Below are positions 23,983 through 32,388 of a DNA stretch of 64,000 nt, piece after piece; position 1 is the first letter of the stretch, and each line of letters begins with the position of its first letter. Location of the stretch: assembly GCF_014648475.1 (NCBI RefSeq), contig NZ_BMRE01000035.1, positions 29,833-93,832 of the forward strand, read 5' to 3'. The position numbers and the translations under genes were made by a program. This DNA is from Lentzea flava (GTDB lineage: Bacteria > Actinomycetota > Actinomycetes > Mycobacteriales > Pseudonocardiaceae). The notes below the pieces were generated by a model. It ran no database searches and was not told the DNA's origin. It saw only the letters and a list, made by a program, of their open reading frames with translations.

Positions 23983-24897
23983 ATGCGAGTCATCACGCAG
24001 AAGACCGTCGGGGACGCGTCCGTGCTGGAGGTCGCGGAGGTCGAGCGCCCGGTGCCCGGCGCCGGTGAGGTGCTGGTCAAGGTGGGTGCGGCCGGGGTCA
24101 ACCCGATCGACACGTACGTCCGGGCCGGCGCGTTCCCCCTGCTCGGGGAGCCGCCGTTCACGGTGGGCTGGGACGTCGCGGGCACCGTGGAGCAGGTCGG
24201 TGAGGGCGTCGAGAAGTTCGAGGCCGGTGACGAGGTGTACGGGCTGCTCGCCTTTCCCGGCACCGGCGGTGGCTACGCCGAGTACGCCGTGGTCAAGGAG
24301 TCCGACCTGGCGCGCAGGCCCTCCCACCTGACCGTCCAGGAAGCGGGCGCGCTGCCGATGGTGGCGCTGACGGCGTGGCAGGCGCTCGTCGGACGGGCCG
24401 GTGTCTCCGCCGGTCAGCGCGTGCTGATCCACGCGGCGGCCGGTGGCGTCGGGCACGTGGCGGTGCAGATCGCCAAGGCGCGGGGCGCGTCCGTGATCGG
24501 CACGGCGTCGGCCGCCAAGCACGACTTCCTGCGCTCGCTCGGGGCGGACGAGGTCGTCGACTACCGGCACCAGGACTTCACCGAGATCGAGCCGGTCGAC
24601 GTGGTCTTCGACCTGATCGGCGGTGAGTACGCCGAGCGGTCGGCCAAGGTGCTGAAGCCCGGTGGCGTGCTCGTGTCGGCCATTCCGAGCAACCCGGGTT
24701 TTGACGTTGACCGAGCTGTGGACCTCGGGATCCGGTTCGAGCTCTTCGGCAGCCTGGCACCCTCCGGCGCCGACCTGGAGGCGTTGCCGCAGCTCAAGGT
24801 GCAGCTCGACCACGTCGTGCCGCTCGCGGACGCCGCGAAGGCGCACGAGCTCGTCGAGTCGAAGAGGACCACGGGCAAGGTCGTCCTGGTGCCGTGA
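23983..24897 (+). CDS. NADP-dependent quinone oxidoreductase (zeta-crystallin-like MDR family)
   Basis: 304 residues. The zinc-free MDR layout is clear: GroES-like half with GVNPIDTYVRAG and PFTVGWDVAGTVEQVGEGV, then the Rossmann half with LIHAAAGGVGHVAVQIAKARGA (glycine-rich NADPH site), GADEVVDY and VFDLIGGEY. No catalytic or structural zinc ligands are present. Such enzymes reduce quinones or enones using NADPH. Starts at 23980 and 23983 are possible; the second fits the AGGGGG site better. It stands alone. Confidence 0.9.
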   Translation: MRVITQKTVGDASVLEVAEVERPVPGAGEVLVKVGAAGVNPIDTYVRAGAFPLLGEPPFTVGWDVAGTVEQVGEGVEKFEAGDEVYGLLAFPGTGGGYAEYAVVKESDLARRPSHLTVQEAGALPMVALTAWQALVGRAGVSAGQRVLIHAAAGGVGHVAVQIAKARGASVIGTASAAKHDFLRSLGADEVVDYRHQDFTEIEPVDVVFDLIGGEYAERSAKVLKPGGVLVSAIPSNPGFDVDRAVDLGIRFELFGSLAPSGADLEALPQLKVQLDHVVPLADAAKAHELVESKRTTGKVVLVP

Positions 24898-24930
24898 CAC
24901 CGCGTTTACCGCGCGTTGACCATCTCACCT

Positions 24931-24957
24931 GATCGTGTGCACAACATCGACACGATC
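24931..24957 (+). promoter_or_regulatory. Hairpin directly before the endonuclease ribosome site
   Basis: gatcgtgt (24931-24938) and acacgatc (24950-24957) pair exactly and are followed at once by GGGGAGAG and the ATG at 24969. It could be an operator or a structure that affects translation start. Nothing decides between these. Confidence 0.35.
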
Positions 24958-24968
24958 GGGGAGAGCAC

Positions 24969-26093
24969 ATGACGCGGTGGAGTCCACTGGCGTTGGTCAT
25001 CGGTTTGTTGGCGGCGGTCAACCTGTACGGGTCGACCGCCGCTTCCGCAGCAGGTCCGCTCACTGTTGCTCAGGCGATCAGCCAGCAGAACGGGGCGTCG
25101 GCCACCGTTCGCGGCTACGTCGTCGGTCAGCCCACGGCCACGAACACGGTCGTCCGTTCGAACTACCCGAGCGACTACGCGCTCGCACTGGCCGACTCGG
25201 CGTCCGAGACCGGCACCTCGCGCATGCTCTACGTGCAGATCCCGACGGCTTTCCGCTCGTCGTGGGGGCTTCGCACCAACCCGTCGTTGCTGGGCAGGCA
25301 GATCGACGTGACGGGCACGTTGAGCGCGTATTTCTCGCACCCCGGCATGACGTCGTCCACGGCGTTCGCGTTCGCCACCACAACACCGCCGCCCACCACA
25401 CCACCTTGTGAGAGCTACTACACGGTGGCCTGCGACAAGACCGGCGCGGCGTTGAAGTCGGCGCTGAACACCATCATCAGCAACCAGCGCAAGCTCAGCT
25501 ACGAGCAGGTCTGGGACGCGCTGAAGGTCACCGACCAGGACCCGGACAACACTTCGAACGTGATCCTGCTGTACAGCGGTATTTCGCGCGCGAAGTCGCT
25601 GAGCGGCAGCACCAGCGCCAACTGGAACCGCGAGCACGTCTGGGCCAAGTCGCACGGTGACTTCGGTATCGCCACCGGTCCCGGCACCGACCTGCACCAC
25701 CTGCGGCCCGAGGACGTGGACGTCAACGCCACGCGCGGCAACCTGGACTTCGACAACGGCGGCTCGCCCGTCCCGGAGGCGTCCGGCAGCTTCGTCGACG
25801 GCGACTCGTTCGAGCCGCGTGACGCCGTGAAGGGCGACGTCGCGCGCATGATCTTCTACATGGCCGTGCGCTACGAGGGCACCGACGGCTTCGCGAACCT
25901 GGAGCTCAACAACTCGGTGTCCAACGGCACCGCGCCGTACATGGGCAAGCTCTCGGTGCTGAAGCAGTGGAACGAGCAGGACCCGCCGGACGCGTTCGAG
26001 CAGCGGCGCAACCAGGTGATCTACGACAGCTACCAGCAGAACCGCAACCCGTTCATCGATCACCCGGAGTGGGTCTCGGCTATCTGGCCGTGA
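24969..26093 (+). CDS. Secreted endonuclease I (EndA/Bsn-like)
   Basis: 374 residues. A signal peptide ends near STAASAAGP. Residues about 30-135 resemble the OB-like nucleic-acid domain found before such nucleases (VAQAISQQNGASATVRGYVVG in two parts), then a Pro/Thr hinge. The catalytic domain (about 150-374) has the endonuclease I motif NREHVWAKSHG with His223, followed by HLRPEDVDVNATRGNLDF. It should degrade extracellular DNA or RNA in a metal-dependent way. It overlaps the convergent NUDIX gene by 14 bases. Confidence 0.9.
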   Translation: MTRWSPLALVIGLLAAVNLYGSTAASAAGPLTVAQAISQQNGASATVRGYVVGQPTATNTVVRSNYPSDYALALADSASETGTSRMLYVQIPTAFRSSWGLRTNPSLLGRQIDVTGTLSAYFSHPGMTSSTAFAFATTTPPPTTPPCESYYTVACDKTGAALKSALNTIISNQRKLSYEQVWDALKVTDQDPDNTSNVILLYSGISRAKSLSGSTSANWNREHVWAKSHGDFGIATGPGTDLHHLRPEDVDVNATRGNLDFDNGGSPVPEASGSFVDGDSFEPRDAVKGDVARMIFYMAVRYEGTDGFANLELNNSVSNGTAPYMGKLSVLKQWNEQDPPDAFEQRRNQVIYDSYQQNRNPFIDHPEWVSAIWP

Positions 26094-26526
26094 GCCGGTC
26101 GAGGAAGGGGCGTTGCGCGGAGACGATCTTCGCGCTCGCCTCTTCCACGGTGAACCACTGGACGCGGTCGACCTCGGGGAACGTCTTCTTCTGACCCGAT
26201 TTCGGCGGCCACTCCATCTCGAACGTGCCCGGCGTGACGGTCTCCGGGTCGAGGTCGCCCTCCAGCGCCCACACCGTGATGACCTTGCCGGAGCCCTTGG
26301 CCTCACCGAGCGGGATCAGCTCGCCCTGCGGCACCTCAAGCCCGAGCTCCTCCGCGAACTCGCGCCGCGCGGCGGCTTCGGGTTCCTCCTCCTCGGTGTA
26401 CTCGCCCTTCGGCACGGACCACGCGCCGGCGTCCTTGCGCGCCCAGAACGGGCCGCCCATGTGCCCGAGAAGCACCTCCAGCTGCTCGTTTCGCCTGAAG
26501 AGCAGGATTCCCGCCGACCGTTTCAT
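26080..26526 (-). CDS. NUDIX hydrolase (Ap4A/dGTP-type)
   Basis: 148 residues starting MKRSAGILLFRRNEQLEVLL; an ATG four codons upstream is possible. The NUDIX box is complete: G-EYTEE-E-EPEAAAR-REFAEELGL. The following GEAKGSGKVITVWALEGDLD and the N-terminal GGPFWARKDAGAWSVPKGE match the predicted Ap4A hydrolase/MutT-like branch with KDAGAWSIPKGE. It hydrolyses a nucleoside diphosphate-X compound of unknown identity. The start lies 10 bases from the start of the divergent polymerase gene. Confidence 0.9.
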   Translation of the reverse strand: MKRSAGILLFRRNEQLEVLLGHMGGPFWARKDAGAWSVPKGEYTEEEEPEAAARREFAEELGLEVPQGELIPLGEAKGSGKVITVWALEGDLDPETVTPGTFEMEWPPKSGQKKTFPEVDRVQWFTVEEASAKIVSAQRPFLDRLTAR

Positions 26527-26536
26527 ACTGTTCAGC

Positions 26537-27598
26537 ATGGCGGACTGGGTCCTGCACGTGGACCTCGACCAGTTCATCGCGGCCGTGGAGGTCCTCCGCG
26601 ACCCGTCGTTGCGTGGCAAGCCCGTGGTGGTGGGCGGCAACGGCGACCCGACCGAGCGCGCCGTCGTGGCCACCGCGTCGTACGAGGCACGGGAGTTCGG
26701 CGTGCACTCCGGGATGCCGTTGCGGACGGCGTTCAAGAAGCTGCCGGACGCCGTGTTCCTGCCTGCCGACCACGCGCTGTACGAGGCGGCGTCGGCGGAC
26801 GTGATGGCCGTGCTGCGGTCGTTCCCGGTCGTCGTCGAGGTGATGGGCTGGGACGAGGCGTTCGTCGGAGCCTCCGTCGACGACCCCTTCGAACTGGCCC
26901 GGTCGCTGCAGGCCGCCGTGCTCGAGTCGACCGGCCTGCACTGCTCGGTCGGCATCGGCGACAACAAGCTGCGCGCCAAGCTCGCGACCGACTTCGGCAA
27001 GCCGGCGGGCGTGTTCCAGCTGACCCGCGCGAACTGGGTCGAGGTGATGGGCCATCGGCCGACGTCCGCGCTGTGGGGCATCGGCACGAAGACCGAGCGC
27101 AAACTGGCCGAACTGGGCTTCTCGACGGTGACCGAGCTGGCGTCGGCGTCTGTCGAGGCCTTGGCCGCGAGGTTCGGCCCGCGGATGGGTCCGTACTTCC
27201 GGACCCTCGCACTCGGAGCGGGCGACACGGTCGTGAGCGCGACGCCGTGGGTCGTGAAGTCCCGCAGCCACGAGAAGACCTACCAGCAGGACCTCACGTC
27301 GTTGGAGGACATCCGGCGCGAGGTCGTGGCACTGGCCCACCAGGTGGCTCTCGACGTGGCCGCGGAGGGACGCCCTGTCGTGCGCGTGGGCGTGAAGGTG
27401 CGCTTCGTGCCGTTCTTCACGAAGGTGCGCCTGATGAAGCTGCCGGCACCGGCGTCGTCCGCCGCCGAGCTGGCCGAGGCCGCGCTGACCGTGCTCGACC
27501 GCTTCGAACACGGCCGTGCCGTACGTCTTCTGGGTGTACGCGCGGAATTCTCTGCCGATGATGTCGAACCGAAGCCTTCTTCTTCGACGTATCAGTAA
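26537..27598 (+). CDS. dinB2: Y-family DNA polymerase of the DinB2 type
   Basis: 353 residues. The palm, fingers, thumb and little finger of DNA polymerase IV are present; catalytic acids are Asp9 in HVDLDQFIAAVE and Asp106-Glu107 in GWDEAFVG. WGIGTKTERKLAELG is the helix-hairpin-helix. The whole closely follows Mycobacterium smegmatis DinB2 as I recall it, including GWDEA in place of SIDEA. The steric-gate position, Phe or Tyr in typical Pol IV, is Ile14 here; DinB2 has Leu14, which lets it use ribonucleotides. No SOS box was seen upstream. The start is only 10 bases from the divergent NUDIX gene. Confidence 0.9.
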   Translation: MADWVLHVDLDQFIAAVEVLRDPSLRGKPVVVGGNGDPTERAVVATASYEAREFGVHSGMPLRTAFKKLPDAVFLPADHALYEAASADVMAVLRSFPVVVEVMGWDEAFVGASVDDPFELARSLQAAVLESTGLHCSVGIGDNKLRAKLATDFGKPAGVFQLTRANWVEVMGHRPTSALWGIGTKTERKLAELGFSTVTELASASVEALAARFGPRMGPYFRTLALGAGDTVVSATPWVVKSRSHEKTYQQDLTSLEDIRREVVALAHQVALDVAAEGRPVVRVGVKVRFVPFFTKVRLMKLPAPASSAAELAEAALTVLDRFEHGRAVRLLGVRAEFSADDVEPKPSSSTYQ

Positions 27599-27626
27599 GT
27601 AGAAGCTTTACCGCGAGGAGAAGAAG

Positions 27627-27842
27627 ATGACCGCCTCATCGCTGACACACCGCGACCGAGCAGTACTCAGAGCCGTTGCCGACGGCCGCTGCGAGATCGC
27701 CGGAAGCTCACTGCTCGTCGACGGCCTGTGCTGCGCCGACCAGTTCGTCGGGCTGCGCCTGACCTCGGCAGGCCTGATCAGCGCCCGTCCCGGCCCCGCA
27801 GCCCTCACCACGGCGGGCTACGAGGTCCTCTCCGCGGCCTGA
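27627..27842 (+). CDS. Small winged-helix-like protein (71 aa)
   Basis: MTASSLTHRDRAVLRAVADG starts a protein with a helix, a Cys-containing loop (GLCCADQFVGLRL) and a LTSAGLI...LTTAGYEVL ending typical of small winged-helix proteins. A GAGGAGAAG ribosome site precedes the ATG. It follows the polymerase gene by 28 bases in the same direction. The function is unknown; DNA binding is inferred from the predicted fold only. Confidence 0.65.
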   Translation: MTASSLTHRDRAVLRAVADGRCEIAGSSLLVDGLCCADQFVGLRLTSAGLISARPGPAALTTAGYEVLSAA

Positions 27843-27843
27843 T

Positions 27844-28572
27844 TCACGTTCTGGGGTTCTTGCGGAAGATTGACATCAGGTACTTGTTCGCGAACCGATA
27901 ACCGCCGTCCGCGGTTCGGAACTGTTCGGTCGCGGCCCTGATCTTCTCCGCGACGCTTTCTTCACCTTCGCTCTCGATGAGCCGTTGGTAACCGCCTGTG
28001 CTCAGCACGGCGCGCAGCATCGTGTCCTCGTCCGGATGTTCCTGAGGAATGTCGATCGTGAGTTTCTCCTGCGGCTCCGGCGTCTTCGCGCTCCGGCGCC
28101 CGCTGCGTCCCCGTACGGCCCACGCGACGGTGAGGATGTCGCTCGGGTGCTCCGGATGCCAGTCGCACACGACCACGTAGTCCTTGCTGACCCTGGTCGC
28201 CTCCGCGAACGCGGCCTCGGGGTCGGGCGCGAAGAACAACGCGTTGAACGCCGTCACGACGTCGAACGTGCCGTCGTCCCAAGGCAACGGTCCCAGAGCA
28301 CGCACGTGGAACTCGGCCGCGGGCGCGGCCTGCCGGGCAAGTTCGATCATCTTGTGCGACGCGTCGATGCCGGTCGCTCTCGCGCCCGCTTCCGTTGCCA
28401 GGGCACAGAACTCGCCGCTGCCGCACGCCAGGTCGAGCACCGTGGTGCCGGGTCCGATGTTCGTGCGCTCGACGGCGGTTTTCCACGCGGGCATGGACAT
28501 CTTGGCACCGAGGGCGGCGCGTTGTGCGGCACAGCGGCCCCACAGCTCGCCCTCCTGCGTGGCATCGGTCAT
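27844..28572 (-). CDS. Class I SAM-dependent methyltransferase
   Basis: 242 residues. The S-adenosylmethionine-binding motif I is VLDLACGSGEFCALA, motif II includes ATGIDASHKMIELAR and motif III/IV FDVVTAFNALFFAPDP. The C-terminal part (AATEQFRTADGGYRFANKYL in two pieces) is found in small-molecule methyltransferases; the acceptor is unknown. A TAGGGT box lies six bases before the ATG, suggesting a leaderless transcript. It is convergent with the preceding small gene at a gap of one base. Confidence 0.85.
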   Translation of the reverse strand: MTDATQEGELWGRCAAQRAALGAKMSMPAWKTAVERTNIGPGTTVLDLACGSGEFCALATEAGARATGIDASHKMIELARQAAPAAEFHVRALGPLPWDDGTFDVVTAFNALFFAPDPEAAFAEATRVSKDYVVVCDWHPEHPSDILTVAWAVRGRSGRRSAKTPEPQEKLTIDIPQEHPDEDTMLRAVLSTGGYQRLIESEGEESVAEKIRAATEQFRTADGGYRFANKYLMSIFRKNPRT

Positions 28573-28638
28573 GCCTCGACCCTAGCCAGGTGATCCCCCG
28601 GCGCGCCCGCGGAAAATCCGCTGGCCGGTCCGCGGATC

Positions 28639-29499
28639 ATGGTGGGCATGGGTGCCTTGTCGCGGGTGTTGCGGTCGTTGGGCGGTGAAGAGGCCCTCGA
28701 GCGGCTCGCGCGCCTGCCCGGCAGCGACCTCACCACCGTGCTGCTCGCGTTGATGCGACGGCGGGCGGGAACGTTGAGCGGGCCGGACGTGTTGCGGCAG
28801 TACCGTTCCGACCGCTTCGTCGCGCCGGCTTCCGTGCCGTTCCCCGTGTTGCGCGCCGCCGAGGACCGCCTGCTGGCCGCTCTGCCGCCGTCGTTCTCCG
28901 TGCTGGGCCTCGCTCCCGTGGCACCGCTGGGAACCTGCTCGGCCGTGGCGGAGATGGACCAGAACAACGTGCTGTCGACCATTCGCGGCACCGAGGTGGC
29001 GGCCGACCCGACGAACGCGCTGGCGCTGGAAGCCGCGGTGCGCAGGCAGACCGGCCCGTCCGACGTGCGGCTCGCGACAGTGCAACGCGTGGTGCGAGCC
29101 CAGCTGTTCGAGGGCGCCGGCCGCTTCGCGCACTTCACGTTGTTCGCCGCGGTGTCCGCCGGTCGCGACCGCGGGTCGCTCGCCTTCGAGCGGCACCACT
29201 TTCACGAACACCTCGACTTCCTGCGTGAGGCGTGCGGTGACGTCGAGATCCGTGTGACGGTGCTGGATCCCCGGTTCGAGGTGGTGCGCGGAGATCTGCC
29301 CACGGACCCGTCGCGGCGCACCGGGTACTACAAGGGCTTGTGCTACAAGGTTTTCCTCGACGGCGTGGAGATCGGCGACGGCGGGTTCGTCGACTGGACG
29401 CAGACCTTGCTGGGCAACCGCAAGGAACGGCTGCTGATCACCGGGATCGGGGTAGACCGGCTCTCACAGCTCGTGCGGACGGATCACCGCTCGGCGTAG
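28639..29499 (+). CDS. Conserved protein of unknown function, possibly related to class II aminoacyl-tRNA synthetase folds
   Basis: 286 residues starting MVGMGALSRVLRSLGGEEAL. Recognisable stretches are VLGLAPVAPLGTCSAVAEMDQ, RGTEVAADPTNALALEAA and the C-terminal GYYKGLCYKVFLDGVEIGDG with GNRKERLLITGIGVDRL. The order of a leading helical part, a beta core with TNALALEAA and GYYKGLCYKV resembles HisZ/HisRS-like folds, but this is only an impression. It is convergent with the SRPBCC gene and overlaps it by 16 bases. Confidence 0.6.
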   Translation: MVGMGALSRVLRSLGGEEALERLARLPGSDLTTVLLALMRRRAGTLSGPDVLRQYRSDRFVAPASVPFPVLRAAEDRLLAALPPSFSVLGLAPVAPLGTCSAVAEMDQNNVLSTIRGTEVAADPTNALALEAAVRRQTGPSDVRLATVQRVVRAQLFEGAGRFAHFTLFAAVSAGRDRGSLAFERHHFHEHLDFLREACGDVEIRVTVLDPRFEVVRGDLPTDPSRRTGYYKGLCYKVFLDGVEIGDGGFVDWTQTLLGNRKERLLITGIGVDRLSQLVRTDHRSA

Positions 29500-30365
29500 C
29501 GCTGGACGAGTTCCTGCTCCCGGTCGGTGGGCCACGGGCAGCGGGTCTCGCCCTGGGTGGCCGCGAAGAACAGCTCCAGGTGCACGTGCCAGGCGGCGAG
29601 GGCTTGCGGGCCGTGGGCGTTCTCCTGGACCAGCGTGACCGTGGTGCCCTGCAACGGCACGTGCTCGAACTCCCAGCGCACCACGCCCTTCGGCTCGCCG
29701 TCTTGGAGCCATTCGAACTCCAGCAGGCGCGGTGCCTCGGACCGCGTGATCTTGCCAGGGGTGAGGCCGGGGTGTGCGGCGCGGGTCGGGACCGCGTCTT
29801 CCGTGCCCTCGGTGAGGAGCTGCCAGACCTCGTCCAGCGGCTTCCAGACCAGGTCGCGGACGAAGTGCACTCCGTCGGGCTGATCGGTGCCCTCGTCGAG
29901 GCCGAACTTCGCGATGTAGTGCTCGATGCGCGGCAGCCAGTCCGTCGACGGCTCGAACTTCGTGCCGTCGGCGTGGGCGACCAGGGCGTCGAGGCAGGTG
30001 GTCCAGCCGGGGGCGTCGCGGCCGATGGACAGCTTGTTCGCGACCACGGCGGTGAAGACCAGCAGGCAACCGTCCTCGCGCGGCAGGATCTCGAAGCGCA
30101 GCACGTCGTTCAGCCAGCGGAACGCGAAGACCTTCGGCGGGTCGGACTCGAGCAGTTCGCCCTCGCCGCCGTCGGCGTCGACCGGGGCCGCGTCCGGGAA
30201 CGTGAAGCGCATCCTGCGGCCGTCGATCTCGACCTCGGCCGGGAACCAGTGCTTCATCTCGGCCGGTTCCGTGACCACCCGCCAGACCTTCTCCGGCGAG
30301 TGCCGCAGCCTGCGCTCGAAGCGCAGGACGGGCTTGCCCTCGATCATCCGCAGTTCGGCGTCCAC
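29484..30365 (-). CDS. Tandem SRPBCC (AHSA1/START-like) protein
   Basis: 293 residues made of two SRPBCC domains. The first (about 15-150) has FERRLRHSPEKVWRVVTEPAEMKHWFPAEVE in pieces and ends GWTTCLDALVAHADG. The second (about 165-290) repeats the VWKPLDEVWQLLTEG pattern and ends WHVHLELFFAATQG. These alpha/beta pockets bind hydrophobic ligands or act as Hsp90 co-factor-like proteins. It starts three bases after the ArsR stop, so the pair is an operon; this ArsR/AHSA1 pairing is widespread and suggests a stress-response role. Confidence 0.85.
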   Translation of the reverse strand: MDAELRMIEGKPVLRFERRLRHSPEKVWRVVTEPAEMKHWFPAEVEIDGRRMRFTFPDAAPVDADGGEGELLESDPPKVFAFRWLNDVLRFEILPREDGCLLVFTAVVANKLSIGRDAPGWTTCLDALVAHADGTKFEPSTDWLPRIEHYIAKFGLDEGTDQPDGVHFVRDLVWKPLDEVWQLLTEGTEDAVPTRAAHPGLTPGKITRSEAPRLLEFEWLQDGEPKGVVRWEFEHVPLQGTTVTLVQENAHGPQALAAWHVHLELFFAATQGETRCPWPTDREQELVQRYAER

Positions 30366-30368
30366 GGG

Positions 30369-30680
30369 TCAGTCCCCTTCGATCTCGTCGAGTCGTCGTT
30401 CGAGCGCGTCCAGGCTCTGCTCCCACATCCGGCGGTAGGGCGCGAGCCAGGCGTCGACCTCCGCCAGCGGGCCGGGGGAGAGCCGGTACCAGCGGCGTTG
30501 GGCGTCGGTGCGCACCTCGACGAGACCGGCCTCGCGCAGCACCTTGAGGTGCTTCGAGACGGTCGGCTGGGTGAGCGTCAGCCTCTCGACGAGGTCGCCG
30601 ACCGGCCGCTCGCGTTCCCGCAGCAGGTCGAGGATCTCCCGGCGACTCCGGTCGGCCAGCACGGCGAAGGTAGATGCCAT
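30369..30680 (-). CDS. ArsR-family transcriptional regulator
   Basis: 103 residues starting MASTFAVLADRSRREILDLL. The winged helix is standard (RPVGDLVERLTLTQPTVSKHLKVLREAGLVEV in pieces) and is followed by RRWYRLSPGPLAEVDAWL. No metal-binding ELCVCDL motif is present, so this belongs to the non-metal branch that usually sits with SRPBCC genes. A TATATT box lies six bases upstream of the start. Confidence 0.9.
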   Translation of the reverse strand: MASTFAVLADRSRREILDLLRERERPVGDLVERLTLTQPTVSKHLKVLREAGLVEVRTDAQRRWYRLSPGPLAEVDAWLAPYRRMWEQSLDALERRLDEIEGD

Positions 30681-30713
30681 GCCAGCAATATAGCTCGATC
30701 GGCATATACGCGC
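30681..30713 (-). promoter_or_regulatory. Leaderless promoter of the ArsR/SRPBCC operon
   Basis: TATATT (complement of 30687-30692) is six bases before the ArsR ATG. A second TATAT lies 15 bases further upstream with a GATC centre between, an imperfect dyad that the ArsR protein could bind. Confidence 0.4.
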
Positions 30714-30717
30714 GAGT

Positions 30718-31176
30718 TCAGTTCGCGAGGCGGATGGCCACCTCCGTCGTCCACTTGGCGGGGTCCCGCTCGACCGCGGGGTCGGTGAAGAACGTCTCCA
30801 GGCGGGCACCCCACCTCTCGCCGGCGCGGTCGAACGTCAGCGAGTCGTCGGCGAGGATCCGGTCGGCGACGGCGCTCAGCCCGTCCGGGTGGCCCTCGTG
30901 GACCTCCACCGCGTACCGGCCGCCGGGCAGCGTGGCCGTGTACACCTCACCGGCCGCGGGCACCTCCGCGATGGTGGGGATGCCGGCCTCGACCTCGAAC
31001 TCCTCGCCGGCGACGCGCAGGTAGCGGAGGAACGGCGCGCCGGCGACGGGTAACTCGCGATCGGCGAGCCAGTGCATTATCTCGGGAAAGCGGTCGGCGA
31101 TCTTGGCGAACGTCTCGTGCGTGACCGTGGCCTTGACCGCGGCGTAGGGCTGGGCTGCACGTGTCTCGATGTCCAT
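30718..31176 (-). CDS. GyrI-like (AraC effector-binding-like) small-molecule binding protein
   Basis: 152 residues starting MDIETRAAQPYAAVKATVTH. The fold of the SHV/GyrI type is suggested by the N-terminal AQPYAAVKATVTHETFAKI, the central PFLRYLRVAGEEFEVEAGIP and the closing GRYAVEVHEGHPDGLSAV. Such stand-alone domains bind or hydrolyse small ligands. It lies upstream of the ArsR gene on the same strand with 37 bases between. A TACCGT box is seven bases before the ATG. Confidence 0.75.
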   Translation of the reverse strand: MDIETRAAQPYAAVKATVTHETFAKIADRFPEIMHWLADRELPVAGAPFLRYLRVAGEEFEVEAGIPTIAEVPAAGEVYTATLPGGRYAVEVHEGHPDGLSAVADRILADDSLTFDRAGERWGARLETFFTDPAVERDPAKWTTEVAIRLAN

Positions 31177-31251
31177 GCCGACCACGGTAGTCACGGGCAC
31201 TGACAGGAAATCCGCGTTCTGCTGGAGGCCTGGCCGATTAACGTGAAGTTC
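31177..31251. promoter_or_regulatory. Divergent leaderless promoters
   Basis: Leftward TACCGT (complement of 31184-31189) is seven bases before the GyrI-like ATG. Rightward TAACGT (31239-31244) is seven bases before the ATG of the aminotransferase at 31252. The latter decides the start of that gene in favour of ATG over the GTG at 31243. Confidence 0.5.
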
Positions 31252-32388
31252 ATGCACCGCACCCTCTCCGTGGCCAGCTCCCCGGTGCGCGACCTGCTCG
31301 CGCTGACCTCCCGTCCCGAGGTGATTTCCTTCGCGGGTGGACTTCCCGCCCCCGAACTGTTCGACCTGGACGGTCTGCGCGCCGCCTACGACCTCGCGTT
31401 GCGGGACCGCTCGGTGCTGCAATACGCGCCCACGGAGGGAAATCCGGCTCTGCGCTCGCTGGTCGCCGCCCGGCTGACCGGTCGCGGGCTGCCCACTTCG
31501 GACGTCCTGATCACGACGGGTTCGCAGCAGGCGCTGGCGCTGGTGGCCACCGCGTTGCTGGAGCCCGGCGCCGTCGTGGCGGTGGAGGAGCCGACGTATT
31601 TGGCCGCACTGCAGTGTTTCCAGATGGCGGGAGCCCGGATCGTGCCGGTCGCGAGCGACGACGAAGGGCTGGATCCCGCGGCGCTGCGATCCGTTGTGGA
31701 GTCCGAACGGCCGGCGATGCTGTACCTGGTGCCGACGTTCGCGAACCCGACCGGCCGGACGCTGTCGGCCTCGCGTCGCGCGCAGATCGCCGCGTTGGCC
31801 GCGGAGCACGGCTTCTGGGTCGTCGAGGACGATCCCTACGGAGAGCTGCGGTATCAGGGTTCCGCCGTGGCACCACTCGCATCCATCAGCGATCGAACCG
31901 TCTACCTCGGCAGCTTCTCGAAGATCGGCGCGCCGGGCATGCGGCTCGGATGGCTGCGCGCACCGGCGGATCTGCCCCGGACGCTGGTGATCGTGAAGCA
32001 GGCGGCGGACCTGCACACGTCCACTGTGGACCAAGCCGCCGCCGCGGTGTACCTGACGCACAACGACCTCGACGCCCACGTTGCCCGGTTGTGCGTCGAA
32101 TACGGGGCACGGCGCGATGCGATGATCGCGGCACTGCCCGCCACGGTTCCCGACGGCACGACGTGGAGTGATCCGGACGGTGGCATGTTCGTGTGGCTGC
32201 GGTTACCGGGTGACGTGGACAGCGCCGTGCTGTTGAAGGAGGCGTTGCGCCACGACGTCGCGTTCGTGCCGGGCGCGCCGTTCTACGCGACCACGCCGGA
32301 CCACGCGACGTTCCGGATGTCCTTCACCACCAACACTCCTGAGGAGATCGCGGAAGGCATGGCACGCCTGGCGAAGGTGCTCAGGTGA
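31252..32388 (+). CDS. PLP-dependent aminotransferase (class I/II, 2-aminoadipate/MocR-like)
   Basis: 378 residues starting MHRTLSVASSPVRDLLALTS. Fold-type I features: VISFAGGLPAPELFD, QYAPTEGNPALRSLVAARL, LITTGSQQALALVA, YLVPTFANPTGRTLS, VEDDPYGELRY and the Schiff-base Lys224 in GSFSKIGAPGMRLGW. This pattern is that of the MocR/LysN-type aminotransferases acting on aliphatic or aromatic amino acids; the substrate is not certain. The stop overlaps the start of the next methyltransferase gene by four bases, so the two are coupled. Confidence 0.9.
   Translation: MHRTLSVASSPVRDLLALTSRPEVISFAGGLPAPELFDLDGLRAAYDLALRDRSVLQYAPTEGNPALRSLVAARLTGRGLPTSDVLITTGSQQALALVATALLEPGAVVAVEEPTYLAALQCFQMAGARIVPVASDDEGLDPAALRSVVESERPAMLYLVPTFANPTGRTLSASRRAQIAALAAEHGFWVVEDDPYGELRYQGSAVAPLASISDRTVYLGSFSKIGAPGMRLGWLRAPADLPRTLVIVKQAADLHTSTVDQAAAAVYLTHNDLDAHVARLCVEYGARRDAMIAALPATVPDGTTWSDPDGGMFVWLRLPGDVDSAVLLKEALRHDVAFVPGAPFYATTPDHATFRMSFTTNTPEEIAEGMARLAKVLR

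Noticed and set aside
26500..26537. SOS box before the DinB2-like polymerase
   Set aside because: No CGAAC-N4-GTTCG-like sequence is present near the start, in contrast to uvrA.
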